The notes under the pieces were generated by a model. The model searched no databases. It saw nothing but the letters and a program-made list of their open reading frames with translations, and was not told the origin of the DNA. From assembly GCA_035541655.1 (NCBI GenBank), contig DATKMY010000168.1, positions 18,343 through 82,342 on the forward strand: a stretch of DNA of 64,000 nucleotides, read 5' to 3'. A program made the position numbers and the translations under genes. Shown piece by piece: positions 19,498 to 28,390 of this stretch (position 1 is the stretch's first letter; each line of letters opens with the position of its first letter). Source of the stretch: CAIWHR01 sp035541655. Its GTDB lineage: Bacteria; Pseudomonadota; Gammaproteobacteria; Burkholderiales; Casimicrobiaceae.

Positions 19498-19713
19498 ATG
19501 AGTGCCGATCGCGCTCCGGTCGTGCCGGTCCCGGACGACGTCGCTTCACCCTGCATCAGCGTTTGCGTGATGGACGCTTCGAGCGGGCTCTGCCTCGGCT
19601 GTTGGCGCACGCTCGACGAGATCGGCGCGTGGAGCGTCCTCGACGCGCACTCCAAGCGCGCGGTGCTCGCGGCAATTCTCGAACGGCGCGCCCGCGCAGG
19701 CTCGCGCAAATGA
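19498..19713 (+). CDS. DUF1289 small cysteine protein
   Basis: 71 residues with four spaced cysteines (PCISVC then LCLGCWRTLDEI), the DUF1289 signature. The Cys pattern suggests metal or iron-sulfur binding, which is unproven. Its stop overlaps the next ATG (ATGA, 19710-19713), so the two genes are translationally coupled. Confidence 0.85.
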   Translation: MSADRAPVVPVPDDVASPCISVCVMDASSGLCLGCWRTLDEIGAWSVLDAHSKRAVLAAILERRARAGSRK

Positions 19714-20366
19714 TCGCCGACTGGTACTTCGATTTCGTCTCCCCGTTCGCGTTCCTGCAAGGCGAGCAGCTCGGCTCCCTTCCGTCGAAGGTCTCGATCC
19801 GCTATCGACCGGTGCTCTTTGCCGCGATCCTCGACGCGAACGGACAGCGCGGCCCGGCGGAGATCCCGGCGAAGCGCGCGTTCACCTATCGTTTCTGCCT
19901 GTGGCAGGCGAAGCGCCTTGGCATTGCGATGCGCTTTCCTCCAGAGCATCCGTTCAATCCGCTTCCGCTCTTGCGCCTCGCGATCGCGTGCGATTCGACG
20001 GCGACAGCGATCCAGGCGATCTTCCGCTTCGTCTGGCGCGACGGCCGCCTTCCGGATCTGCCGATCGAATGGGCGGAGCTCGTTGAAACGCTTGGCGTCG
20101 ACGCCGCCGCGGCGCGCATCGACTCCCGCGAGGTGAAGGACGAGCTCCGGCGCAACACCGACGAGGCGATCGCCCGCGGCGTGTTCGGCGTGCCGACGCT
20201 CGCGATCGGCGACGAGCTCTTCTGGGGCGCGGACGCAACCCCGATGGCGATCGACTACGTCACCGCGGGGTCGAGGTTTCCGGATCCCGAGTTTGCGCGC
20301 GTGGCGACCCTTCCCGTCGGCGCGACGCGGCGCGCCGCCACCGCGAATCCGCTCAGGAAGTCCTGA
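19710..20366 (+). CDS. Second 2-hydroxychromene-2-carboxylate isomerase-like (DsbA/kappa-GST) protein
   Basis: 218 residues with WYFDFVSPFAFLQ at the N-terminus (Ser in the thiol position) and GVFGVPTLAIGDELFWGADA near the C-terminus. Same fold as the protein at 10375-10977 but clearly diverged. Coupled to the DUF1289 gene through the 4-nt overlap. Its 3' end overlaps the opposing CoA-transferase gene by 14 nt. Actual substrate unknown. Confidence 0.84.
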   Translation: MIADWYFDFVSPFAFLQGEQLGSLPSKVSIRYRPVLFAAILDANGQRGPAEIPAKRAFTYRFCLWQAKRLGIAMRFPPEHPFNPLPLLRLAIACDSTATAIQAIFRFVWRDGRLPDLPIEWAELVETLGVDAAAARIDSREVKDELRRNTDEAIARGVFGVPTLAIGDELFWGADATPMAIDYVTAGSRFPDPEFARVATLPVGATRRAATANPLRKS

Positions 20367-21579
20367 TCACGCCCGCCTCGGCGAGCGCGGCGATCGTCGA
20401 ATCGTCGCACCCGGCTTCGCGCAGGATCTCGGCGCTGTGCTCGCCTTGCCGCGGCGCTTCGCGCGCGACCGCGAATGCGTGCCCCGAGAGCTTGAAAGGC
20501 GGCGCGTATGCGTGCGTGCCGTCGCGTCGCGTCAACACCATCGCGCGCGCCGCGAACTGCGGGTCAGCGAGCGCCTCGTCGAGAGTGGCCACGGGCGTCA
20601 CGCAGCAATCGACCGGCGCGAGCCTCTCGGACCAGGCGGCGAGAGGCATTCCCGAGAAGATCCGCTCGAGCTCTTCGCGTACGCGCGCGCCCGCTTCGCC
20701 TCGCGCGAATTGCAAGCCGACCAGGTCGGAGCGTCCGAGCGCTGCGCAGAGCGCCGTCCAGAACTTCGGTTCGAGCGCACCGACGGCGAGCCAGCGTCCG
20801 TCCTGTGTCGGATAGACGCCGTAGCAAGGGACGCCGCCCGTCAGCAGATCGTCGCCGCGCACTCGCAGCGCTCCGAAATCGTCGAGCGCGCTGAGCGGCA
20901 TGATGTTGTGCGCGAGCGATGCGTCGGCCATGGCGACGTCGATATGCGTGCCGCGTCCGGTGCGCTGCACCGCGAGGAGCGCGGCGAGAATCGCGACTCC
21001 CCCGGACGCCGCGCCGCCCAGCAGATCGGCGATCTGCAGATTGGAGATGACGGGCGGGCCGCCGCGTGCGCCCGTCTGGTCGAGAACACCCGCGTAGCCG
21101 AGATAGTTGATGTCGTGCCCGGCGAAACCCGCACGCGGACCGCTCTGCCCATAGCCGGTGATCGACGCATAGACGATTCGCGGATTGATGGCGGCGATCG
21201 TGGCGTAGTCGAGCTCGAGCGTCGCCATGACGCCGGGCCGGAAGCTCTCGACGAGAACGTCGGCACCCCTGACGAGTGCATGGAAGGCCGTGCGGCCGCG
21301 GGCGTCCTTGAGATCGAGCGCGATGCTGCGCTTCCCGCGGTTCACCGCGCGAAAGAACGCTGAAACGCCGCCCGGTTTCCCGCCGAGGCTCCGCGCGTAG
21401 TCGCCAGCGCCGGTGTCCTCGACCTTCACGACGTCGGCGCCGAGGTCCGCGAGATAGAGTGTGCAGACGGGCCCCGGCAGCAGGCGCGTCAGGTCGAGCA
21501 CCCGAACCCCGCCAAGCGGCGCCGCGCCGTCGCCAGCGTTATCGCGCTGCGCCGCGGACTCCTGCTGCTGCGGGGTCAC
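20353..21579 (-). CDS. CaiB/BaiF (family III) CoA-transferase
   Basis: 408 residues. Landmarks are VRVLDLTRLLPGPVCT near the N-terminus, the GADVVKVE segment, NRGKRSIALDLK, SFRPGVM, and the Asp in DVAMADASL that serves as the acyl-carrying nucleophile in family III enzymes. No ATG exists nearby. The GTG at 21579 overlaps the purE stop (GTGA), which both fixes the start and implies coupled translation. Could act as an alpha-methylacyl-CoA racemase-like member; the acyl donor and acceptor cannot be read from sequence. Confidence 0.88.
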   Translation of the reverse strand: MTPQQQESAAQRDNAGDGAAPLGGVRVLDLTRLLPGPVCTLYLADLGADVVKVEDTGAGDYARSLGGKPGGVSAFFRAVNRGKRSIALDLKDARGRTAFHALVRGADVLVESFRPGVMATLELDYATIAAINPRIVYASITGYGQSGPRAGFAGHDINYLGYAGVLDQTGARGGPPVISNLQIADLLGGAASGGVAILAALLAVQRTGRGTHIDVAMADASLAHNIMPLSALDDFGALRVRGDDLLTGGVPCYGVYPTQDGRWLAVGALEPKFWTALCAALGRSDLVGLQFARGEAGARVREELERIFSGMPLAAWSERLAPVDCCVTPVATLDEALADPQFAARAMVLTRRDGTHAYAPPFKLSGHAFAVAREAPRQGEHSAEILREAGCDDSTIAALAEAGVIRTS

Positions 21580-22085
21580 CCCGATGGCGGGGGCACCCGC
21601 ATGGCGCGCGCGGCGTTGGTCTGCTTCAACCGGAACGCCGCGAGCTTCCGCGCGATCGCAGGATCGGTGCCGGCAAGCATCGCGACGGCGAAAAGACCGG
21701 CATTCGCGGCACCGGCCTCGCCAATCGCGAACGTCGCGACGGGAATCCCCTTCGGCATCTGGACCATCGAGAGGAGCGAATCCTCGCCGCGCAGGTACTT
21801 CGAAGGCACTGGAACGCCGAGCACGGGAACCGTCGTCTTGGCCGCGAGCACGCCCGCGAGGTGGGCTGCGCCTCCCGCGCCCGCGATGATGCAGCGCAGC
21901 CCGCGCGGGAGCGCATCCTCGGCGTACTCGAAGCAGTCGTCCGGCATGCGGTGCGCGGAAATGACGCGCGCCTCGTACGCGATGGCGAACGCTTCGAGCT
22001 GCGTCGTCGCGTTCTTCATGATCTCCCAGTCGCTGTCGCTGCCCATCAGCACGCCGACGAGCGGCGCGTTTTTTCGTTGTGCCAT
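21576..22085 (-). CDS. purE: N5-carboxyaminoimidazole ribonucleotide mutase
   Basis: 169 residues, class I PurE of purine synthesis. The signature GSDSDWEIM (near residue 15), the ISAHRMPD loop with its catalytic His, and the glycine-rich AGAGGAAHL block are intact. GGAGG stands 5 nt before the ATG. purK, its usual neighbour and partner, is absent; a CoA-transferase gene takes the downstream position. Confidence 0.95.
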   Translation of the reverse strand: MAQRKNAPLVGVLMGSDSDWEIMKNATTQLEAFAIAYEARVISAHRMPDDCFEYAEDALPRGLRCIIAGAGGAAHLAGVLAAKTTVPVLGVPVPSKYLRGEDSLLSMVQMPKGIPVATFAIGEAGAANAGLFAVAMLAGTDPAIARKLAAFRLKQTNAARAMRVPPPSG

Positions 22086-22266
22086 CGGACCTCCCCGATG
22101 TCGGGCGAAAGCGGCGCGGGAACGCCCGCGCGCCCGCGGTGTCCACGAATCTTACCATCCGGAATGCGCGCGCCGGGGATGACTTCGCCGCGCTCCTGCG
22201 GGCTCGGCAGGCTCCGGGCGACGCATGGGTTGCCGGGGTATGCCCGTGTCGCGGACAATAGCGACC

Positions 22267-24213
22267 GTGCATCGCTTTCATTCGTTCGCACTTGCGTGTG
22301 CGCTCCTGCTGACCGCGTTCGCCGGACCTGCCGGCGCCCAGGGCGATGCCGACTTCCTCGCCGCGCGGGCGGCCTTCGATCGGGGCGACCGCGCTCGGCT
22401 CGACGCGCTCGCGGGAAAGCTCTCGGCGCATGTTCTGCAACCGTACGTCGCGTACTGGCAGCTCAAGCTTCGCCTCGACACCGCCGAGGACGACGAGGTC
22501 CGGGCGTTTCTCGCACGCTGGCGGGAAACCCCGCTCGCGGACCGCTTGCGCGTCGAGTGGCTGAAGGCGCTGGCAAAGCGCGGCCGCTGGACGACGTTCG
22601 GCGCCGAGTATGCCGCACAGGCTGGCGAGGACATCGAGCTCGCGTGCTACGCGATTCAGTATCGGTGGTCGACGGAAGGTGAAGACGCGCTGAAAGCGGC
22701 CAAGCCGCTCTGGTTCACCGACAAGACGACGCCGGATTCCTGCGACCTGGTGTTCGCCGCGCTGATCGCGAGGAAATCGATCACGACCGAAGATCGCCGT
22801 GCGCGCTTTCGCCTCGCGGTCGAAGCCGGCAACGTGCGCGTCGCTCAGGCGCTCGCCGCCGACCTCCACGCGCCGGATCGCATCACCGCGCAGGATTTCG
22901 CGCGCGTCGAGCGCAACCCCGCGGCCGCGCTCGCGAAGGGCGATTTTCACTGGGCCCAGCCGAGCGGGCGCGACCTCGCGCTCTACGCGCTCGAGCGTGC
23001 GGCACGTGCCGATGCTGCCGGCGTTCGGTCCGCGTGGGAAAAGCAGCGCCAGCATCTCCCTGCCGCCGATCGCCTCTACGGCAACGCGCGTCTCGCCTAT
23101 CACGCGTCGCGGCAGCTCAATCCGCGGGCGCTCGAGTGGTATCGTGAGGCCGAGGGCGCTCCGCTTTCCGACGTGCAGCGCGCATGGCGGATCCGCGCCG
23201 GCCTGCGCAGCGGCGCGTGGCCCGACGTGCTGGCGACGATCGACGCGCTGCCGCCCGGCGAGGCGCAGGAGCCCGCCTGGCGGTACTGGAAGGCGCGCGC
23301 GCTCGCAGCCGAAGGGCGCCCCGCGGAGGCGAACGCGATCTACGCCGGGCTCGCTGACGACGTCGGGTTCTACGGGCTGCTCGCCGCCGAAGCGCTCGGG
23401 AGGAAGCTCGAGCTCAAGAGCGCACCGCTGACACCGGAGGCCGACGCGCTCGCTGCGTTCGGCGCTCGTCCTGCGGTGCAACGGGTCGTGAAGCTCGCGC
23501 AGCTCGACATGCGCGCGGAGTCGCAGCGCGAATGGATCTACGTCGTGCGCGGCCTTCCCGACGAGGCGTTGCTGCTGGCCGCCGAGTACGCTCGGCGCGA
23601 AGGACTCTACGATCGCGCGATCAACACCGCCGACCGCACCGCGTCCCGTCACGATTTCGGCCTGCGCTACATGACGCCGTTTCGCGACGAGTTCGTGCAG
23701 GCAGCCCGCGAGCAGGGTGTCGAAGCGGCGCTGCTCTTCGGCATCGCGCGCCAGGAGTCGCGCTTCGCGTCCGACATCGTGTCCTCGGCCGGGGCGGTGG
23801 GCCTGATGCAGCTGATGCCCCCGACGGCGCGCTGGGTCGCGAAGCAATTGAATCGCGCCGACTATCGCCCGTCGCAGATCGCCGACGTCCAGGTGAACAC
23901 CCAGTTCGGCGCCTTCTATTTCCGCTACTGGCTCGACCGCCTCGACGGGGTGCCCGCGCTCGCAGCCGCTGCGTACAATGCAGGGCCGAACCGCGCGCAG
24001 GCGTGGCGCGGGGGCTCCACGCTCGAGGGCGCGGTCTGGGTGGAGACGATACCGTTCAATGAGACGCGGGACTACGTGAAGCGGGTGCTAGCCAACACGG
24101 TGCTCTACGCGTACATGCTGAACCAGGCGTACATGCCGCTCTCGAAGCGGCTCGGCTACGTGTCTCCGCGCGGCGGTAACGGTGACACGCCGGTCGCGGC
24201 TGCCGGCAGTTGA
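22267..24213 (+). CDS. slt: Soluble lytic murein transglycosylase
   Basis: About 648 residues: signal peptide (cleavage near GPAGAQG), a long superhelical alpha domain (U/L-type repeats, about 25-480), and a C-terminal lysozyme-like domain. The catalytic Glu is in ARQESRF, followed by SAGAVGLMQLMP. It cleaves peptidoglycan glycan strands to 1,6-anhydro ends in the periplasm. Start is uncertain: GTG 22267 gives a compact signal peptide; ATG codons at 22240 and 22225 are also in frame. Divergent from purE. Confidence 0.92.
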   Translation: MHRFHSFALACALLLTAFAGPAGAQGDADFLAARAAFDRGDRARLDALAGKLSAHVLQPYVAYWQLKLRLDTAEDDEVRAFLARWRETPLADRLRVEWLKALAKRGRWTTFGAEYAAQAGEDIELACYAIQYRWSTEGEDALKAAKPLWFTDKTTPDSCDLVFAALIARKSITTEDRRARFRLAVEAGNVRVAQALAADLHAPDRITAQDFARVERNPAAALAKGDFHWAQPSGRDLALYALERAARADAAGVRSAWEKQRQHLPAADRLYGNARLAYHASRQLNPRALEWYREAEGAPLSDVQRAWRIRAGLRSGAWPDVLATIDALPPGEAQEPAWRYWKARALAAEGRPAEANAIYAGLADDVGFYGLLAAEALGRKLELKSAPLTPEADALAAFGARPAVQRVVKLAQLDMRAESQREWIYVVRGLPDEALLLAAEYARREGLYDRAINTADRTASRHDFGLRYMTPFRDEFVQAAREQGVEAALLFGIARQESRFASDIVSSAGAVGLMQLMPPTARWVAKQLNRADYRPSQIADVQVNTQFGAFYFRYWLDRLDGVPALAAAAYNAGPNRAQAWRGGSTLEGAVWVETIPFNETRDYVKRVLANTVLYAYMLNQAYMPLSKRLGYVSPRGGNGDTPVAAAGS

Positions 24214-24224
24214 CGGGGAAGAGG

Positions 24225-25166
24225 ATGGCGGTCGAAAGCGTCCTGGTCGTCGGCGGCAGCGGATTCGTCGGCAGGCACGTCGTCAACCGTCTCGTCGAAG
24301 ACGGTCACAAGGTCGTCGTGCCGACGCGGCGCCAGCTGAATGCCAACGAGATCAAGCTGCTGCCGACCGTCAATATCGTCGAGGTCGACATCAATCGACT
24401 TGGCGAGCTCCAGCGCCTCGTCGAGCGTGCCACGGCAGTCATCAACCTCGTCGGAATCCTGAACGAGTCCGGACCGAACACGTTCGTACGCGCGCACGTC
24501 GAGCTCCCGCGCGCGCTCGTTGCTGCATGCGGCGCCGGGCGCGTGCGCCGCCTCGTGCACATGAGCGCGCTCAACGCCGATCCGGCGGGTCCGAGCCGTT
24601 ACCTTCGGACCAAGGCGGAAGGCGAGGCGGTGGTGCGGGCATCCGGACTCGACTGGACGATCTTCCAGCCCTCCGTGATCTTCGGCCGCGAAGACCGGTT
24701 CCTCAACCTGTTCGCGAAGCTCATGCGAATCGCGCCGCTGTTGCCGCTCGCCGGCGCCGACGTGCGCTTCCAGCCTGTCTACGTCGGCGACGTGGCCGAG
24801 TGCATCGCGCGTTCGCTTGCGCTCGACGCCACGCTCGGGCAAACCTATCGGATCTGTGGCCCGGAGATTTACAGGCTCCGCGACCTAGTGCGCTATGTGG
24901 GCAGCCTTACCGGCGCGAGCCGGCCCGTGATCGGCCTGGGTCCGTCGGTGGCGAAGCTGGAGGCCAGCCTGCTCGAGCATCTGCCGGGGTCGCTGATGAG
25001 CCGCGACAATCTCGCTTCGATGGCGAAGGACAGCGTCTGCGGTTGCGATTTTCCGGCGATCTTCGGGGTCGTTCCGCAGGCGCTCGAGACGGTCGTACCC
25101 ACTTATCTCGGCGGCGCCGCGCTCAAGAGCCCCTACGACCGCTATCGCGTCCGCAGCGGTCGCTAG
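24225..25166 (+). CDS. NAD(P)-binding epimerase-like protein, complex I NDUFA9 family
   Basis: 313 residues with an N-terminal Rossmann loop VLVVGGSGFVGRHVV, an SALNADPAGPSRY-x3-KAEGE block in place of the usual YxxxK active site, and no other domain. This matches the NDUFA9/YbjT-like atypical short-chain dehydrogenases. These proteins bind NADPH, but catalysis is not established. ATG 24225 follows GGGGAAGAGG; a TTG overlapping the slt stop is less likely. Closely linked to slt and cca. Confidence 0.85.
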   Translation: MAVESVLVVGGSGFVGRHVVNRLVEDGHKVVVPTRRQLNANEIKLLPTVNIVEVDINRLGELQRLVERATAVINLVGILNESGPNTFVRAHVELPRALVAACGAGRVRRLVHMSALNADPAGPSRYLRTKAEGEAVVRASGLDWTIFQPSVIFGREDRFLNLFAKLMRIAPLLPLAGADVRFQPVYVGDVAECIARSLALDATLGQTYRICGPEIYRLRDLVRYVGSLTGASRPVIGLGPSVAKLEASLLEHLPGSLMSRDNLASMAKDSVCGCDFPAIFGVVPQALETVVPTYLGGAALKSPYDRYRVRSGR

Positions 25167-25239
25167 CGACGTCGGGGCGATGGGCGCGTCCTCGCGATAT
25201 TGCAGGCGCTCGCGCGAGCCGCTACGCTCTCGCGTTGAA

Positions 25240-26484
25240 ATGGCGCGTCGATCACGGGCTCCGGTGAAGATCTATCGCGTCGGCGGCTCGGTGCGCGACG
25301 AGCTTCTCGGTCGCGGCATCGCCGACCGCGACTGGGTGGTCGTCGGCGCGACACCCGAGATCCTCGTGGCATCCGGCTACAAGCCGGTGGGCCGCGATTT
25401 TCCGGTGTTCCTCCACCCGGATACCCACGAGGAATACGCGCTTGCCCGAACCGAGCGAAAGCACGGACGCGGCTATCGGGGCTTCGAGTTCTTCGTGTCG
25501 CCCGACGTGACGCTGGACGAGGATCTGGCGCGCCGGGACCTCACGATCAACGCAATGGCGCGCGACGAGCACGGGAAGCTGATCGACCCGTTCGGAGGCG
25601 AGGCGGATCTGCGCGCCGGCATCCTGCGCCATGTGTCGCCGGCGTTCGTCGAAGATCCCCTGCGCGTCCTTCGCGTCGCGCGCTTCGCCGCGAGATTCGG
25701 GTTCAGGGTCGCCCGTCCGACGCTCGCGCTGATGCGCGAGCTCACCGCCAGCGGCGAGCTTTCGGCGCTCGCTCCCGAGCGCGTATGGCAGGAACTCGCA
25801 CGCGGTCTCATGGAGACCTCTCCGTCGCGCATGATCGATGTGCTGCGCGACTGCGGCGCACTCGAGCGGCTCGTGCCTGAAGTCGATGCGCGTCTCGGCC
25901 CGGGCGGAGCGCGCGGCGCCATGCGCGGCCGATCTCGTCGTCTCGGGTCTGCGCTCGACCTCGCGGCACGGCGCCGCTCGGCGCTGCCGGTGCGCTACGC
26001 GATCCTCGTGCACGATCCGGGTGAAGGCGCGGCGTCGCCGGCCGCGGCGGGCGGCGCGCAGCTCGCTCGCGCCGTCCGCATTGCTGACGCGATTTCGGCG
26101 CGCCTCAAAGTGCCGGCAGACTGCCGCGATGCGGCGCGGCTCGCCGCCCGCTGGCGTCGCACGCTGGACGACGCCGGGGAGCTGCGACCCCACGAGCTCC
26201 TCGCGCTCCTCACCGCGGCCGACGCATTCCGGCGCCCGGAGCGGATCGACGCCTTGCTCGAGGTGGGCGCGTGCCTCGCCCTCTCGCTGCCGCGGGCGCC
26301 GGCCGAGTATGCTCCGGCAGCGATCGTGGGCGCGGCGCTCGCTGCGGCGAAGAGCGTGGACGCCGGCGCGATCGCGCGCGCTTTCGCGCGTCGTGCCGGC
26401 ACCGAGCGCAAGAAGAGCGACGCCATCGCGCGAGCGGTTCGCGCCGCGCGGCTTTCTGCGCTGCGCAGACTTCAGACGCGGTAG
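25240..26484 (+). CDS. cca: CCA-adding tRNA nucleotidyltransferase with degenerate HD domain
   Basis: 414 residues, close to the 412 of E. coli Cca. The nucleotidyltransferase domain is intact: GGSVRDELLGRG, the metal-binding DRDW pair, and RRDLTINAMA. It repairs tRNA 3' ends. The C-terminal half keeps only the HD doublet (VHDPGEG). The His-bearing motif before it reads GGARGAMRG, and the later ARYH-type position reads ARWR. The Lys of HD-x-GK is Glu. The phosphohydrolase activity is therefore doubtful. ATG 25240 was chosen; a GTG at 25264 would start exactly like E. coli Cca. Overlaps coq7 tail-to-tail by 13 nt. Confidence 0.9.
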   Translation: MARRSRAPVKIYRVGGSVRDELLGRGIADRDWVVVGATPEILVASGYKPVGRDFPVFLHPDTHEEYALARTERKHGRGYRGFEFFVSPDVTLDEDLARRDLTINAMARDEHGKLIDPFGGEADLRAGILRHVSPAFVEDPLRVLRVARFAARFGFRVARPTLALMRELTASGELSALAPERVWQELARGLMETSPSRMIDVLRDCGALERLVPEVDARLGPGGARGAMRGRSRRLGSALDLAARRRSALPVRYAILVHDPGEGAASPAAAGGAQLARAVRIADAISARLKVPADCRDAARLAARWRRTLDDAGELRPHELLALLTAADAFRRPERIDALLEVGACLALSLPRAPAEYAPAAIVGAALAAAKSVDAGAIARAFARRAGTERKKSDAIARAVRAARLSALRRLQTR

Positions 26485-27092
26485 GCGACGAAGCGCATCA
26501 CGTCGGCGGCGATGCGCATCAGGCCCTTCACGGGCAGCGGAAGCTCGCTTGCGCCAGCCGCTCTGGCCGCTTCGCCGTGGCGAGCCTCGTCGTCGCGCAT
26601 CTGCTCGACGATCGCGCGGCTTCTCGCGTCGCCGGGAGGCAGCTGCTCCATGTGCCCGGTGAGGTGCTCCTCGACCTGGCGCTCGGTTTCGAGGACGAAG
26701 CCGAGGTTACCGCGGTCTCCTGTGGCGCCTGCGGCGATTCCGATCGCAAACGACGCGCCGTACCACAGCGCGTTCAGCCGCGAAGGCCGATCGGAGAGCT
26801 CGGTCAGGCGCTGCTGCGTCCAGGCGAGGTGTTCCTCCTCCTCGCGCGCCGCTCGCGAGAACTCGCGCCTGACCGCGGGATCGCGCGCGACGAGCGCCTG
26901 CGCCGCGTAGAGCGCCTGTGCGCAGACTTCGCCGGTGTGGTTGACGCGCATCAGACCGGCCGCGTGACGTCGCTCGTCCGCGGTCAGAGCCTCTCCCTCG
27001 AGCTCGGCGCCCGGAACCGGCCGCGACGTCGTCGCCCGGCCCGCAAGCGTTCGCAGCGCGCGATCGAAGCTGACGACGATATCATCGATCAT
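26472..27092 (-). CDS. coq7: 2-polyprenyl-3-methyl-6-methoxy-1,4-benzoquinol hydroxylase
   Basis: 206 residues of the Coq7/CatA di-iron family that hydroxylates demethoxyubiquinone in ubiquinone synthesis. Ligands appear in the expected order: E in HTGEVCAQ, the EEEEHL cluster with E-x2-H, E in ETERQVEEHL, and E-x2-H in DDEARHG. Acts at the inner membrane. It lies 49 nt downstream of a porin gene on the same strand, with no terminator visible between. Confidence 0.95.
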   Translation of the reverse strand: MIDDIVVSFDRALRTLAGRATTSRPVPGAELEGEALTADERRHAAGLMRVNHTGEVCAQALYAAQALVARDPAVRREFSRAAREEEEHLAWTQQRLTELSDRPSRLNALWYGASFAIGIAAGATGDRGNLGFVLETERQVEEHLTGHMEQLPPGDARSRAIVEQMRDDEARHGEAARAAGASELPLPVKGLMRIAADVMRFVAYRV

Positions 27093-27141
27093 CGTTGTTC
27101 CGGCGCCTGCAACGCGCTCGCGCCCATGGCGTCGACTGCTC

Positions 27142-28275
27142 CTAGAAGAAGTGGGCGATCCCGGCAATGACGCCGCCCGGGCGGCCGCAGCCGCCGTTGG
27201 GGTACGCATTGCAATAGACCGGGTACGGGTTCGTATCGAACGTATACGACGCGTTCGACTGGTTGTCCACCCGCACGTAACCGGCATATAAGAGCGTACG
27301 CGACGAGAGTGGATACGTGTAGCTCACCTCCCATTGCGTCGCCCCGGTGTTCACGCCCTTCACGAGTCCGCCGACGTTCGAGCCGTCCGCTGCGCTGCCG
27401 CCGCCGTTTCCGGCGTGGCCCCAGTACGCGTACAAGAGCCCCGGACCGACATCGAACGTGACGCCCACACCGTAGAAGTTGCGCGTGAGATCCGTCGAAG
27501 GCGTGACGTCGTAGCGCAAGCGCTCGTAGACGCCACCGACGCGAACGCCTTCGAACTGGTAGCCGGCCGCGACCGAGAACGCCTGATCGGACAGCGGGGC
27601 GTCGATGGTTCCGCGGATGTTGTGATGAAGCTCGTACGCCGCGCCGAGTTGCAGCGGGCCGTTGTTGTAGAAGCCTCCGGCGCTGATGATCCAGCTGCTC
27701 GTCGTCGGAGAGCCCTCGGCGGTGCTGTACTGAACGCTGCCGTTGAAGCCGCGGATCGTCGGCGTGTCGTAACGGACGGAGTTCGGAAGGCGCCCGTCGA
27801 AGCCTCCGGCAAGCGCCGGGCCGAGATACGCCTGCGCCCAGAGCGCGCCGGTCGAAAGTATCGACGTCGTGAGCGTCGGCGCGTTCCCGAAGATCGGGTG
27901 GATGTCGTCGTAAGGGGACAGAAAGAAGCCGGCCTTCACCGTCCCCATCGGGCTTTGCACGCCGAGATACGATTCGCGCCCCGCGAGAATCCCGCCGCCG
28001 CTGTCGAGAAAGATCTTGCTCTCGACCTGGAAGATCGCGTTGACGCCTCCGCCGAGCGGTTCGACGCCGCGTATGCCGAACATCGATGCGTTCGAGCTTA
28101 CGCGGTACTGATTCGGATTGGGACAGTTGTCGGGGCAACCGTCTCCACCCTGCTTGCCGTTGACGACCTCCATGTCGATGTTGAGCCGGCCGTAGAGCGT
28201 GACGCTCGCGGGTTGCGCGTGAGCCGCTGCACTCAACGCAAGCCCGACGATCAGCGCGACGTGCCCCGCCTTCAT
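27142..28275 (-). CDS. Gram-negative porin (copy 1)
   Basis: 377 residues with signal peptide ending SAAAHAQ and then SVTLYGRLNID, the standard start of Burkholderiales-type trimeric porins. It ends in GIAHFF, whose terminal Phe is the outer-membrane sorting signal. Alternating beta-strand pattern throughout. ATG 28275 starts the signal peptide; the in-frame codons upstream run into a terminator. Paralogous to the next gene: both share the RVSSN, FGIRG, IFQVE, GLQ and PYDxIH blocks. Confidence 0.92.
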   Translation of the reverse strand: MKAGHVALIVGLALSAAAHAQPASVTLYGRLNIDMEVVNGKQGGDGCPDNCPNPNQYRVSSNASMFGIRGVEPLGGGVNAIFQVESKIFLDSGGGILAGRESYLGVQSPMGTVKAGFFLSPYDDIHPIFGNAPTLTTSILSTGALWAQAYLGPALAGGFDGRLPNSVRYDTPTIRGFNGSVQYSTAEGSPTTSSWIISAGGFYNNGPLQLGAAYELHHNIRGTIDAPLSDQAFSVAAGYQFEGVRVGGVYERLRYDVTPSTDLTRNFYGVGVTFDVGPGLLYAYWGHAGNGGGSAADGSNVGGLVKGVNTGATQWEVSYTYPLSSRTLLYAGYVRVDNQSNASYTFDTNPYPVYCNAYPNGGCGRPGGVIAGIAHFF

Positions 28276-28315
28276 CTTCGGATGATATCGCGAGTGTCGC
28301 CGTCTTCCGGATCGA

Positions 28316-28346
28316 GACAAGAAAACGGGCGCCCGCAGGCGCCCGT
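28316..28346 (-). terminator. Intrinsic terminator after porin copy 2
   Basis: On the minus strand a perfect 9-bp stem (28346-28338 with 28333-28325, 4-nt loop) is followed by TTTTCTTGT (28325-28316). A second hairpin (stem GCGGGAA/TTCCCGC, about 28357-28376) lies between it and the porin stop. This should separate the upstream porin from copy 1. Confidence 0.85.
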
Positions 28347-28390
28347 CGAATCTGCTTTCCCGCGTGGAAGCGGGAACGTGCTGCTTGATC

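Noticed and set aside
21580..23847. In-frame upstream extension of the CoA-transferase into a protein of more than 1,100 residues
   Set aside because: The extension lies antisense to purE-side and slt sequence, is Arg-rich with no recognisable domain, and is open only because stops are rare in this GC-rich DNA.
25850..26060. Possible frameshift in cca explaining the lost HD-domain His residues
   Set aside because: The other two frames give no HD-like sequence here, and the reading frame continues smoothly into aligned family sequence (LAARRRSALPVRYAILVHD).
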